From an uncultured Clostridia bacterium (GTDB lineage Bacteria > Bacillota > Clostridia > Oscillospirales > Acutalibacteraceae), in assembly GCA_947630285.1 (NCBI GenBank), contig CANRHD010000001.1:186001-250000 (forward strand): a DNA stretch of 64,000 nucleotides. The letters are read 5' to 3'. This document shows positions 7,570-16,844 of the stretch, piece by piece. A model generated the notes under the pieces. That model made no database searches. It was not told the DNA's origin and was given only the letters and a program-made list of their open reading frames with translations. The number at the start of each line of letters is the position of its first letter. Within the stretch, counting starts at the first letter, position 1. The position numbers were made by a program, and so were the translations under genes.

Positions 7570-9645
7570 ATGAACGATGATGAACGCAGCAAAATTTTAA
7601 TAGTTGACGATTCAATGATCAACCGTGCGATTTTGTCTGATATAATAGAAGAAAAATTTTCTGTGTTGGAGGCAGAAAACGGCGTTGAGGCAATGAAGCT
7701 TATCAGGGAATACGGCAATAAGCTGTCGCTTATTTTGCTTGACCTTGTTATGCCCGAAATGGACGGTCTTGAGGTTCTTGCGGCGATGAACAGGTTTAAC
7801 CTTATAAACGAAATTCCCGTAATTATGATTTCCGCGGAAAACTCTTCGTCATATATCGAGCGTGCTTATGAGCTGGGCGCTACGGACTTTATAAACAGGC
7901 CGTTTAATGTCTATGTCGTAAAAAAGCGTATCGCAAACACGATTATGCTTTACTCAAAGCAAAAAAACCTTATAAACCTGGTAAGCCAGCAGGTCTACGA
8001 AAAGGAAAAGAACAGCGACCTTATGGTTAAAATACTAAGCCATATTGTCGAATTCAGAAACGGCGAGAGCGGACTGCACATTATGCATGTCAACACGATT
8101 ACGGAGCTTGTTTTAAAACAGCTTATTAAGAAAACCGATAAATACAAGCTCACCATGAGCGATATTGACTGCATAGTTACCGCCTCTTCCCTGCACGATA
8201 TAGGTAAAATTTCAATTCCCGACGAAATACTCAACAAGCCCGGCAGGCTCACTGCCGAGGAGTTTGAGGTTATCAAGGGCCATTCGGAGGCCGGCGCAAA
8301 GATGCTCGGCTTCCTGACGGAATATATAAACGACCCCCTTGTCATAGCGGCGAAGGATATATGCCTTTACCACCATGAGAAATATGACGGAAAAGGTTAT
8401 CCCATGGGGTTAAAGGGCGACGAAATACCCATTTCCGCCCAGGTTGTCGCAATAGCCGATGTATATGACGCCCTCGTAAGCGAGCGCTGTTACAAAAAGG
8501 CCATTCCGCACAAGGAAGCGCTGAAGATGATTTGCGACGGCGAATGCGGCGCATTCAACCCCATTGTGCTTGAATGTTTGTGCGATATTGAGGCCACCCT
8601 CGAAAACGAAATTAAGGTAAATTCGTTATCCCACAACAGCGTCCGCAAGGTCAGGAAAATTACCGATGAACTGTTGAGCCAGAGCGGTATTTCAAGCGAG
8701 AGCAACTCCATAAATTACCTTGAACAGGCAAGGACCATGTCGGAATTTCTCGCTTCGATGTCCAAGGAAATTCAATTTGAGTACACCAAGGACTCCGATG
8801 TGCTTACCGTTTCCGAGTGGTTCGCAGAGAAATTCAAATTACCGCTTGTAATAGTCAACCCTTTCAAAAACGAAAAGGTGCTTGACATAATTAACGGCCT
8901 TGACAATGTTGAGTATTTTGGCGACGAGCTTAAAAAGACCACGCCGGAAGAACCGGCTATTGAATTTACCACGCAAATAAAAATCGAGGGACAGCACAGA
9001 TCCCACCGTGTGCTTTGTATGGCGAAATGGGACACGGAGGGAGAAGCTCCGAGGATTGTCGGCGCAGTAGGCAAGCTTATCGATATTGAAAACGAATATC
9101 AAATTATGGCCGACCTAAAAAGACAGGCTTCCCTTGACCCGCTTACAAACATTTACAACCACAGATACTGCGTAAATCTTGTAAAGAACAAGCTGTCCGA
9201 AAACACAAGCGGCAACTATGCGCTCGGGCTGTTTGACCTTGACAGTTTTAAATCGGCGAACGACAACTTCGGTCACTTGTTCGGTGACGAGGTGTTAAAG
9301 AGCGTAGCCTCCACCCTGCAACGCACTTCGAGAAAAAAAGATATTGTTGCGAGAATAGGCGGAGACGAATTTATGGTTTTTATCGAGTACAAAACCGATA
9401 ACGAACTTAAACGGGCCGTTGAGAGCATACACAGGACGATAAACGATATTAAGCTTGACGCCTACAATGTAAAAATCAGCACGGGTATTTCCACTACAAA
9501 GGAAGTCGGCTACGATTACAACACTCTGTTTAACTGTGCGGACACGGCGCTGTATTATTCAAAAAGCCTTAGAAACGGCGCACTGAGCTATTATGATAAG
9601 GAAATGAAGCTAAGCGGTTTCAAAATCACTCCTATAGAAAATTGA
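7570..9645 (+). CDS. Response regulator with HD-GYP and GGDEF domains (cyclic-di-GMP turnover)
   Basis: A 691-residue protein able in principle both to make and to break cyclic-di-GMP. Order of parts: receiver domain (1-125) with acidic pair D13/D14 and phospho-acceptor D58 (LLDLVMPEMDG); HD-GYP phosphodiesterase (about 150-340) with H209-D210 (HDIGK), HHEKYDGKGYP (G276-Y-P) and IADVYDAL; a middle region (about 400-510) that looks like a PAS/GAF-type sensor; and a diguanylate cyclase (about 520-680) with DPLTNIYNHRY and an intact G597-GDEF motif. In the receiver the usual lysine before Pro is replaced by arginine (INRPF, R110), which could alter phosphorylation response. All catalytic motifs of both output domains look intact. 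An HPt gene follows 12 bases later; no histidine kinase is nearby. Confidence 0.93.
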   Translation: MNDDERSKILIVDDSMINRAILSDIIEEKFSVLEAENGVEAMKLIREYGNKLSLILLDLVMPEMDGLEVLAAMNRFNLINEIPVIMISAENSSSYIERAYELGATDFINRPFNVYVVKKRIANTIMLYSKQKNLINLVSQQVYEKEKNSDLMVKILSHIVEFRNGESGLHIMHVNTITELVLKQLIKKTDKYKLTMSDIDCIVTASSLHDIGKISIPDEILNKPGRLTAEEFEVIKGHSEAGAKMLGFLTEYINDPLVIAAKDICLYHHEKYDGKGYPMGLKGDEIPISAQVVAIADVYDALVSERCYKKAIPHKEALKMICDGECGAFNPIVLECLCDIEATLENEIKVNSLSHNSVRKVRKITDELLSQSGISSESNSINYLEQARTMSEFLASMSKEIQFEYTKDSDVLTVSEWFAEKFKLPLVIVNPFKNEKVLDIINGLDNVEYFGDELKKTTPEEPAIEFTTQIKIEGQHRSHRVLCMAKWDTEGEAPRIVGAVGKLIDIENEYQIMADLKRQASLDPLTNIYNHRYCVNLVKNKLSENTSGNYALGLFDLDSFKSANDNFGHLFGDEVLKSVASTLQRTSRKKDIVARIGGDEFMVFIEYKTDNELKRAVESIHRTINDIKLDAYNVKISTGISTTKEVGYDYNTLFNCADTALYYSKSLRNGALSYYDKEMKLSGFKITPIEN

Positions 9646-9657
9646 GGTGACAGAAAA

Positions 9658-10005
9658 ATGACTTTAAATGAATGTATTGAAGTTTTAAGCGGCGATTTTG
9701 ACGAATTAAAAGGCAGAATGTTATCTGAGGAAAGGATCAAGAAATTTCTGCGTATGTTCCCGAACGACCGGAGCTTTTCGGAGCTGTGCGCCGCAATGGA
9801 AAACGAGGATTACGAATCAGCCTTCCGAGCTGCTCACACCTTAAAGGGAGTATGCGCCAACCTCGGTATCGAGAGGCTCAGAATAAAAGCAAGCGAGATT
9901 ACTGAAGCGCTTAGGGGCAATGTGAATAACGGCGCCGACGAAATACTGCCCGACCTTATCGAGGAGTACAATGCGGCGGTCGACGCAATAAACATACTTG
10001 AGTAA
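9658..10005 (+). CDS. HPt domain phosphotransfer protein
   Basis: A 115-residue helical protein consisting of one histidine phosphotransfer domain. The phospho-acceptor is H60 in AAHTLKGVCANLG, the standard HPt signature. It follows the REC-HD-GYP-GGDEF gene by 12 bases with a GAGGTGA ribosome site, and a terminator follows, so the two form a bicistronic unit. The likely role is to carry phosphate to or from the receiver D58 of its neighbour; the partner kinase is not in the window. The pairing is inferred from operon structure. Confidence 0.9.
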   Translation: MTLNECIEVLSGDFDELKGRMLSEERIKKFLRMFPNDRSFSELCAAMENEDYESAFRAAHTLKGVCANLGIERLRIKASEITEALRGNVNNGADEILPDLIEEYNAAVDAINILE

Positions 10006-10020
10006 ACATATTGAACTTTC

Positions 10021-10050
10021 GGGCTTTCTCTTTTAGGGAAAGCCTTTTTT
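10021..10050 (+). terminator. Terminator after HPt gene
   Basis: GGCTTTC/GAAAGCC stem (10022-10028 with 10038-10044) and six T. Confidence 0.85.
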
Positions 10051-10060
10051 AATTTATTAA

Positions 10061-10089
10061 TTGAAAACACGGGAAATAAATGATATAAT
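10061..10089 (+). promoter_or_regulatory. metF operon promoter
   Basis: TTGAAA (10061-10066), 17-base spacer, TATAAT (10084-10089). The leader is only about 35 bases, leaving no room for a SAM or cobalamin riboswitch. Confidence 0.8.
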
Positions 10090-10129
10090 TTATAATCAAA
10101 TTATCTAAAGGATTTGAAAGGTTATTGTT

Positions 10130-11017
10130 ATGCAGATTAAGGATATTTTAAAAAGCCGCAATATTTCTCTTTCTTTCGAGGTTTTTCCGCCTAAAAAGGA
10201 GTCGTCCTTTGAAAGCGTCAGAATTGCCACGGAGGAAATAGCGGCGCTGAAGCCGGCGTTTATGAGCGTTACCTACGGCGCAGGAGGGGGCACGAGCGAG
10301 TACACCCTGTCTGTAGCAAAAAACATAAAGGAAAAATACTCCGTTCCCATGCTCGCCCACCTCACCTGCGTTTCTTCCGACAGGGCTCTTATAGCAAAAA
10401 GGATAGAGGAAATAAAAGAGGCCGGAATTTCAAACATTATGGCATTAAGAGGAGATCTCACGGACGAGCTTGAAAACTCGGACAGGAGCAAATGGGATTA
10501 TGTTCACGCCGTTGATTTGATTTACGAGCTCAAGCAAAAGGGCGATTTCTGCATAGGGGCGGCATGCTATCCGGAGGTTCACCCCGAAAGCGCAAACCAA
10601 CGGGAAGATATTAAGCACTTAAAGGAAAAGGTTGACGCAGGCGTGGATTTCCTTACCACGCAGATGATTTTTGACAATAATCTTTTTTACAATTTTCTGT
10701 ATAAAATACGGGAGGCAGGCATATCCGTTCCAGTAATACCCGGAATTATGCCCATCACAAACGCCAATCAGGTGGAGAGGGCAATTAAGCTTTCGGGCGC
10801 TTTTATGCCGCAGCGTTTTAGGGCTATGGTTGACAAATTCGCATCTGACCCCGACGCTATGAAGCAGGCGGGAATAGCCTATGCGACGGACCAGATAATA
10901 GACCTGTACGCCAACGACATTACAAACGCCCATATTTATTCTATGAACAAGCCCGATGTTGCGGCAGGTATTATGAATAATCTTTCCGCCATTTTGGGCA
11001 AAAGCTTTTTGGAGTAA
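10130..11017 (+). CDS. metF: 5,10-methylenetetrahydrofolate reductase
   Basis: Reduces methylene-THF to methyl-THF, the methyl donor for methionine synthase. The 295 residues are the usual length of the bacterial single-domain enzyme. Recognisable stretches are SFEVFPPKKESSFES at the N-terminus (catalytic Glu in the EVFPPK motif), AHLTCVSSDR, NIMALRGD and TTQMIFDNNLFYNF. It heads an operon with the MetH reactivation domain and MetH, so its product is used on the spot. The ATG has GAAAGG upstream. Confidence 0.95.
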   Translation: MQIKDILKSRNISLSFEVFPPKKESSFESVRIATEEIAALKPAFMSVTYGAGGGTSEYTLSVAKNIKEKYSVPMLAHLTCVSSDRALIAKRIEEIKEAGISNIMALRGDLTDELENSDRSKWDYVHAVDLIYELKQKGDFCIGAACYPEVHPESANQREDIKHLKEKVDAGVDFLTTQMIFDNNLFYNFLYKIREAGISVPVIPGIMPITNANQVERAIKLSGAFMPQRFRAMVDKFASDPDAMKQAGIAYATDQIIDLYANDITNAHIYSMNKPDVAAGIMNNLSAILGKSFLE

Positions 11018-11023
11018 TTTCAA

Positions 11024-11650
11024 ATGCCTGAAAATGTGATTTTATTGAAAAAATATGACGGCAGTATGCTAAACCCCGTAAACGAAAAAGAGGTTTGGCG
11101 CTATGCCGGATACTTCGGAAAAGGCATAAATGTAAGCGGCGAATTAAAGGAAATTCTGCGCCTTGTCGAGGGGGAATTGGCAGACCGTCTATCTTTAAGG
11201 GTCTGCTTCAGGCGTATGCCAATTACCCGGGAAGAAGATATGCCGGTTATGCCGTTTCACTGTAAATCAAAAAATTTGGCAAGCTGTATTAAGGACAGCG
11301 ACGAGGTTATTATTTTTGCCGCTACGGTGGGAATTGAGGCGGACAGATATATTGCAAGGTATCAAAAGCTCTCTCCGCTTCGTGCACTTGTGGCTCAGGC
11401 CTATTCGGCGGAGAGGATTGAGGCGCTTTGCGATAAGTTCTGCCAAGAAATCGAAACAGAACTGAAAGAGGAAAATCTCTGCGCCACTAAAAGATTTTCA
11501 CCCGGTTACGGCGATTTGCCGCTTGAAACACAGACGGAAATTTTCAAACTGCTCGATTGCAGCAGGAAAATAGGGGTGTCTTTAAACGACAGCCTGCTGA
11601 TGTCGCCGTCAAAATCGGTGACCGCCGTTTTCGGCGTAAAAAAACCGTAA
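11024..11650 (+). CDS. Stand-alone MetH reactivation-domain protein
   Basis: A 208-residue protein resembling the C-terminal activation domain of cobalamin-dependent methionine synthase, which binds SAM and remethylates inactive cob(II)alamin. The signature RFSPGYGDLPLETQ, which contacts SAM in MetH, is present near residue 160. The first ~100 residues are more divergent than in fused MetH. It lies between metF and metH, seven bases after metF, and the metH here lacks this domain, so it supplies the missing function in trans. This split form is known in Firmicutes. Confidence 0.88.
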   Translation: MPENVILLKKYDGSMLNPVNEKEVWRYAGYFGKGINVSGELKEILRLVEGELADRLSLRVCFRRMPITREEDMPVMPFHCKSKNLASCIKDSDEVIIFAATVGIEADRYIARYQKLSPLRALVAQAYSAERIEALCDKFCQEIETELKEENLCATKRFSPGYGDLPLETQTEIFKLLDCSRKIGVSLNDSLLMSPSKSVTAVFGVKKP

Positions 11651-11708
11651 GATAAGGCGGATTTACGGGCACGGCAAAAGGGATTGCGTATTATGGAGGC
11701 GAAAGCAA

Positions 11709-14132
11709 ATGAGGGTTACGGACTTTGTTAAAAATAATCTGACCGTACTTGACGGCGGAACGGGCACCCTGTTACAGCAGAGTGGCCTTGTGCCGGGCGA
11801 GTTGCCGGAAAGATGGAACATTTCGCACCCGAATGTTATAACGGAAATTCACAAAGCCTATTTTGACGCAGGCTCCAATATAGTTTGCACAGATACTTTC
11901 GGCGCAAACTGTCTTAAATTTGACGAACGGGAGCTTGATGAAATCATCTGCGCCGCCGTTAAAAACGCTAAGGACGCAAGGGACAAAAGCACGGGCGGAC
12001 AGCAAAAATTTATAGCGCTTGACATAGGCCCTACGGGGAAGCTTTTAAAGCCTTACGGAGATTTTGATTTTGACAGCGCAGTAGAATGTTTTGCAAGAAC
12101 GGTAAAAGCCGGTGTAAAATACGGCGTGGATTTAATTTTTATAGAAACCATGAACGACAGCTATGAAACAAAGGCGGCGGTTTTGGCGGCAAAGGAAAAC
12201 TCCGATTTGCCCGTTTTTGTTTCAAACGCCTATTCCGACGACGGAAAGCTAATGACGGGAGCCTCCCCTGCCGCAGTTATAGCCATGCTTGAGGGGCTGG
12301 GCGCAGACGCAATAGGCATTAACTGTTCGTTGGGGCCAAAGCAGTTAAAGGGCGTTGTTGAGGAATATTTAAAGTATTCCTCGCTCCCCGTAATTTTAAA
12401 GCCGAACGCCGGACTTCCCAAAAGCGTTGAGGGCAAAACAGTATATGATGTTACGCCCGATGAATTTGCCGAGGATATGCTGAAATACGCCCAAAGCGGA
12501 ATAAGAATACTCGGCGGTTGCTGCGGTACAACGCCCGAATATATTTTAAAGACCTGCGAAAGGGTTAAAGAAATTAAGCCAAAGCCCATAACGGACAAGG
12601 GTTTAACGATGGTAAGCTCTTACACCCATGCGGTTGTGTTCGGCGACTCCCCCGTTCTTATCGGCGAAAGAATTAATCCTACAGGCAAAAAGCTTTTTAA
12701 ACAGGCGCTGCGTGACAACGATATTGACTATATTTTAAACGAGGGTCTAAAACAGCAGGAAAAGGGCGTTCATATTCTTGATGTAAATGTGGGACTGCCC
12801 GAAATTGACGAGGTTCAAATGCTTAAAAAGGTTTGCTTTGAGCTTCAGGCGATTATCGACCTCCCCCTGCAAATAGACACGGCGGATATTAACGCTATGG
12901 AGTCTGCCCTGCGCCGCTATAACGGAAAGGCCATGATAAACTCCTTAAACGGCAAGGAAAAAGTGATGTCGGAGGTCTTTCCCCTTGTTAAAAAATACGG
13001 CGGTTTGGCGGTCTGCCTGACGCTCGACGAAAACGGTATTCCCGAAACTGCCGAGCAGAGAGTGGAAATAGCAAGGAAAATCATCGCAACCGCCGAAAAA
13101 TACGGCATAGAGAAAAAGAACCTGATTTTCGATACTTTAACCATGACGATAAGCGCCGATACCCGTTGTGCGGTTGAAACGCTCAAGGCGTTAAACACTA
13201 TAAAAAATGAGCTTAAATGCCGCACCGTACTCGGCGTTTCCAATGTCTCGTTCGGCCTGCCGTGCAGAGATGTTTTAAACGGGGCTTTCTTTTCGCTCGC
13301 ATTGGAAAACGGGCTTTCCGCCGCAATTATGAATCCCAATTCAAACGAAATGATGAAAAGCTACTACGCCTTTAAGGCTTTAAAAAATTTGGACGGAAAC
13401 TGCGCCGAATACATTGAAAATATCGAAAAGACTGCCTACTGTGACATTCCGCCACGAAAGAGCACGGATAACGGGATAAGGGAAAATAACGGCGATGGGG
13501 AAGCCGGTCGGACACAGCTTCAAAACGCCATAGCAAAGGGGCTTAAGGATAAGGCGGCGGCGATTACAAAAGAGCTGTTGGAAAGCACGGACGCACTTGA
13601 AATTGTCAAAACCCAGATAATTCCGGCGCTCGACTCGGTGGGGAAGAAATTTGAAAACAAAACCCTGTACCTGCCCCAGCTTCTTATGAGCGCAGAGGCG
13701 GCGCAGGCGGCATTTGAGAAAATCAAGGCAAAGCTCTCCGAAAGCAAAACTAAGTCGGTCGGCCGAGGCAAATTTATAATAGCAACGGTCAGGGGCGATA
13801 TACACGATATAGGCAAAAATATAGTTAAGCTTATAATGGAAAACTACGGCTTTGAGGTGTATGACCTGGGGAAAGATGTTCCGCCGCAGACCATAGTTGA
13901 CGAGGCGGTAAGGCTCAACGCCCCAATAGTCGGGCTGAGCGCACTTATGACGACAACAGTACCGTCTATGGCTCAAACCATAAAGCTGTTAAGGGAAAAG
14001 GCGCCGTGGGTAAAGGTAATAGTCGGCGGCGCAGTTCTCACCAAAGAGTATGCCGACAGCATAGGCGCAGATTACTACGCAAAGGACGCAATGGAAACGG
14101 TAAGGTACTCTTTGGAGATTACGGAAAATTAA
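11709..14132 (+). CDS. metH: Cobalamin-dependent methionine synthase, without activation domain
   Basis: Moves a methyl group from methyl-THF through cobalamin to homocysteine. The 807 residues carry, in order, the homocysteine-binding barrel (1-290; zinc ligands C206 in GINCSLG and C271/C272 in GGCCGT), the pterin-binding barrel (about 310-560; GERINPTGKK, DVNVGLPEID), the helical cap (about 600-680) and the B12-binding domain with D-x-H699-x-x-G (DIHDIGKN). E. coli MetH is about 1230 residues; the missing third is the activation domain, encoded by the preceding gene. A GGAGG-like site precedes the ATG. A strong terminator ends the operon. Confidence 0.95.
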   Translation: MRVTDFVKNNLTVLDGGTGTLLQQSGLVPGELPERWNISHPNVITEIHKAYFDAGSNIVCTDTFGANCLKFDERELDEIICAAVKNAKDARDKSTGGQQKFIALDIGPTGKLLKPYGDFDFDSAVECFARTVKAGVKYGVDLIFIETMNDSYETKAAVLAAKENSDLPVFVSNAYSDDGKLMTGASPAAVIAMLEGLGADAIGINCSLGPKQLKGVVEEYLKYSSLPVILKPNAGLPKSVEGKTVYDVTPDEFAEDMLKYAQSGIRILGGCCGTTPEYILKTCERVKEIKPKPITDKGLTMVSSYTHAVVFGDSPVLIGERINPTGKKLFKQALRDNDIDYILNEGLKQQEKGVHILDVNVGLPEIDEVQMLKKVCFELQAIIDLPLQIDTADINAMESALRRYNGKAMINSLNGKEKVMSEVFPLVKKYGGLAVCLTLDENGIPETAEQRVEIARKIIATAEKYGIEKKNLIFDTLTMTISADTRCAVETLKALNTIKNELKCRTVLGVSNVSFGLPCRDVLNGAFFSLALENGLSAAIMNPNSNEMMKSYYAFKALKNLDGNCAEYIENIEKTAYCDIPPRKSTDNGIRENNGDGEAGRTQLQNAIAKGLKDKAAAITKELLESTDALEIVKTQIIPALDSVGKKFENKTLYLPQLLMSAEAAQAAFEKIKAKLSESKTKSVGRGKFIIATVRGDIHDIGKNIVKLIMENYGFEVYDLGKDVPPQTIVDEAVRLNAPIVGLSALMTTTVPSMAQTIKLLREKAPWVKVIVGGAVLTKEYADSIGADYYAKDAMETVRYSLEITEN

Positions 14133-14180
14133 AACACGACAGCCTCTGTGTTTTCGGCGCAGAGGCTGTCGTGTTTTGTA
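14131..14180 (+). terminator. Strong terminator after metH
   Basis: Perfect 18-bp stem, 14131-14148 with 14160-14177, loop of 11. The stem starts AAAA and ends TTTT, so it can act in both directions. Confidence 0.9.
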
Positions 14181-14274
14181 TATATTACACTATTTTAATA
14201 CATTATTTTCTACTATAAAACCAAGTTAAGCGATTGACTTTTGGGCTTTAAAGTACTAAAATAAATTGTGTGCT

Positions 14275-15084
14275 TTAAAGCGCTAAATTGCCGCCCAAAA
14301 GCCGACGGGCGTTTTTATATAAAATCTTATCGGTTTCTTCCTCGGAAAAGCCGAAACGCTTTACAAGCTCAATAAATTTTTTCTGGTCGCTCCAGGGCGA
14401 ATCTGTTGCAAACAGGATTTTGTCAAAGCCGTGCTTTAATATTATCTCCCTGCATTTACCGTAATAGCGGTCAAGCACAAAGGAGGTATCAAAGTAAACG
14501 GGCTTGCCGGCAAGCTTTTCAAGCACCTCGTCGGGCAAATCACAGCCCCCCATATGTGCGAGCACGAGCTTGTTTTCAATTACGCCCTCAAGCTGTGACA
14601 AAACATTCAGCACCATATCGGGAGTACAGTGGACATCGTCCCTGTAGCCGACATCGACGCCGGCATGGGTTATAATTATCAGATCCCTCTTTGCGGCCTC
14701 TCCGATAATGCGTATGTACCTCGGGTCGTCAAAGTAGACCCCCTGGTAGTCGGGGTGGATTTTTATTCCGAAAAGCCCGTTTTCCTTTATTTTATCGAGT
14801 ACCTCTTCGGGATTTTCGCAGTCGGGGTGAATTGCGCCGGCATAAATTACCCCGTCCTTTCCGCTTATCTCAAAGGACAGACGGTTTATAGACCCTACCT
14901 GCTTTGCGACGGTGGCTACGGGAAGCACTACGCTAACATCTACGCCGGAGGCTTTCATCGAACCTTTCAATGCGGAAAGCGTACCCTCCCTGTAAGGCTT
15001 GACATTGCCTTTTTCGGAAAGAAAAGCTATGGTTTGCGCCGCCATTTTATCGGGAAATGTGTGGGTGTGAAAATCAATAACCAT
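14275..15084 (-). CDS. Amidohydrolase family 2 metal-dependent hydrolase
   Basis: A 269-residue TIM-barrel hydrolase or decarboxylase of the amidohydrolase-2 type. Metal ligands are visible: H6-x-H8 (IDFHTHTFP), the histidine in IITHAGVDVG, the histidine in LAHMGGCDLP and the aspartate in FATDSPWSD. The substrate is not evident. It is transcribed away from the acyl-CoA ligase gene, sharing the 94-base region between them, so it may belong functionally to the aromatic acid cluster (the family includes carboxylate and aromatic-acid decarboxylases), but that is inference. Both strands end near the bidirectional metH terminator. Confidence 0.85.
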   Translation of the reverse strand: MVIDFHTHTFPDKMAAQTIAFLSEKGNVKPYREGTLSALKGSMKASGVDVSVVLPVATVAKQVGSINRLSFEISGKDGVIYAGAIHPDCENPEEVLDKIKENGLFGIKIHPDYQGVYFDDPRYIRIIGEAAKRDLIIITHAGVDVGYRDDVHCTPDMVLNVLSQLEGVIENKLVLAHMGGCDLPDEVLEKLAGKPVYFDTSFVLDRYYGKCREIILKHGFDKILFATDSPWSDQKKFIELVKRFGFSEEETDKILYKNARRLLGGNLAL

Positions 15085-15178
15085 TTTTTCATTCTCCTAA
15101 CGGGTTTATGGATTTTTGCTTATTTTATCAAGTTACAAATTATTATAGCATAAAAATAAATTTTTTAAAGGTGAAATT

Positions 15179-16813
15179 ATGACAATCGTAGATTTATTGG
15201 AAAAAAACAGCCGTGAGCTGGCCGACGAAACCGCTCTGGTTGAAATCAACCCCGAAATGGAGGAGAGCAGACGCCTCACCTGGCGTGATTACGAGTTGGT
15301 CGAGCCCACAAGCCGTTCGTATTACAGAACGGAAATCAGTTGGGCGGTTTTCAACGAAAAGGCGAACAGGTTTGCAAACGCCCTCATAAGCCTCGGTATC
15401 GGAAAGGGCGATAAGGTGGCAATTCTTTTGATGAACTGCCTTGAATGGCTTCCGATTTATTTCGGCGTGCTTAAAACGGGCGCTATGGCGGTGCCGCTTA
15501 ACTTCCGCTACGCCTCCGACGAAATTAAGTACTGCACGGATTTATCGGAGTCGGATATGCTCGTTTTCGGCCCCGAATTTATAGGCAGGGTTGAAAAGAT
15601 TGCCGATGAAATAAGCAAAAACAGACTGCTTATCTATGTCGGCGACGGCTGTCCGTCGTTTGCGGAAAGCTATTATAACCTCACCGCAGATTGCAGCAGT
15701 CTAAACCCGAACATTCCTCTCACCGAAGACGATTATGCGGCCATTTACTTTTCCTCGGGTACTACGGGCTTCCCGAAGGCCATACTTCACAAGCACAGGT
15801 CGTTAATTCACTCGTGCATAGTTGAACAGAAGCATCATTCGCAGCAGCACGACGATGTATTCCTGTGCATACCCCCTCTTTATCACACCGGCGCAAAGAT
15901 GCACTGGTTCGGCTCGCTTATAAGCGGTTCAAAGGCCGTGTTGCTGAAAGGCACAAAGCCCGAATTTATTTTGGACGCCGTTTCAAAGGAAAAATGCACT
16001 ATAGTATGGCTTTTGGTGCCGTGGGCGCAGGATATTTTAAATGCGCTTGATTCAGGCAAATTAAAGCTTGAGGACTATGACCTGTCTCATTGGAGGCTTA
16101 TGCACATAGGCGCACAGCCTGTTCCGAAAAGCCTTATCAAGCATTGGCTTGAATACTTCCCCAATCACCAATACGATACAAACTACGGCCTTTCCGAATC
16201 CATAGGGCCCGGAGCGGTTCATTTGGGCGTTGAAAATGTTCATAAGGTAGGCGCCATAGGTATCCCCGGCTACGGCTGGCAGGTTAAAATCGTAAACGAA
16301 AACGGCGAAGAGGTATCGGGCAGTGATGTCGGCGAGCTTTGCCTTAAAGGCGACGGCGTAATGGAGTGTTACTACAACGACCCCGAAGCCACCGCAAAGG
16401 CGCTTAAGGACGGCTGGCTTTACACAGGCGATATGGCCATGCGTGACGAAGACGGCTTTATTTTCCTTGTTGACAGGAAAAAAGATGTTATTATCACGGG
16501 CGGCGAAAACCTTTATCCCGTTCAAATCGAGGACTTTATCCGTACTTTCCCGAAGGTGAGCGATGTAGCCGTAATCGGCCTGCCCGACGACAGACTCGGC
16601 GAAATTGCGGCGGCGATAATTAAAATCAAGGACGGTATGACCTCAAGCGAAGAGGAAATTATGGAATTTTGCAAGGGTATGCCCAGATATAAGCGCCCGA
16701 GGAAAATCATTTTTGCAGATGTTCCGAGAAATCCCACGGGAAAAATCGAAAAGCCCCTGCTTCGTAAAATCTACGGCGCCGACCATTTGGTAGCAAATCA
16801 AAACGAGCGATAA
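15179..16813 (+). CDS. AMP-forming acyl-CoA ligase
   Basis: A 544-residue adenylate-forming enzyme that activates a carboxylic acid to its CoA thioester. Motifs: the AMP/phosphate loop YFSSGTTGFPKAILHKH (about 190-206), NYGLSESIGPG, YTGDMAMRDEDGFIF and the C-terminal lysine in NPTGKIEKPLLRK. The length and motifs fit the fatty-acyl/benzoate-type ligases. It is the first gene of a run of six same-strand genes (ligase, sodium symporter, iorA, iorB, paaK, ACT) with short gaps, so its acid is probably an aryl or branched acid handled by that pathway. AAAGGTG precedes the ATG. Confidence 0.9.
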   Translation: MTIVDLLEKNSRELADETALVEINPEMEESRRLTWRDYELVEPTSRSYYRTEISWAVFNEKANRFANALISLGIGKGDKVAILLMNCLEWLPIYFGVLKTGAMAVPLNFRYASDEIKYCTDLSESDMLVFGPEFIGRVEKIADEISKNRLLIYVGDGCPSFAESYYNLTADCSSLNPNIPLTEDDYAAIYFSSGTTGFPKAILHKHRSLIHSCIVEQKHHSQQHDDVFLCIPPLYHTGAKMHWFGSLISGSKAVLLKGTKPEFILDAVSKEKCTIVWLLVPWAQDILNALDSGKLKLEDYDLSHWRLMHIGAQPVPKSLIKHWLEYFPNHQYDTNYGLSESIGPGAVHLGVENVHKVGAIGIPGYGWQVKIVNENGEEVSGSDVGELCLKGDGVMECYYNDPEATAKALKDGWLYTGDMAMRDEDGFIFLVDRKKDVIITGGENLYPVQIEDFIRTFPKVSDVAVIGLPDDRLGEIAAAIIKIKDGMTSSEEEIMEFCKGMPRYKRPRKIIFADVPRNPTGKIEKPLLRKIYGADHLVANQNER

Positions 16814-16844
16814 GCCCGTTAAAAAATAAATTGGAGGAAAATTT

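Noticed and set aside
10090-10129. SAM or cobalamin riboswitch before metF
   Set aside because: The leader after the promoter is only about 35 bases, too short for either.
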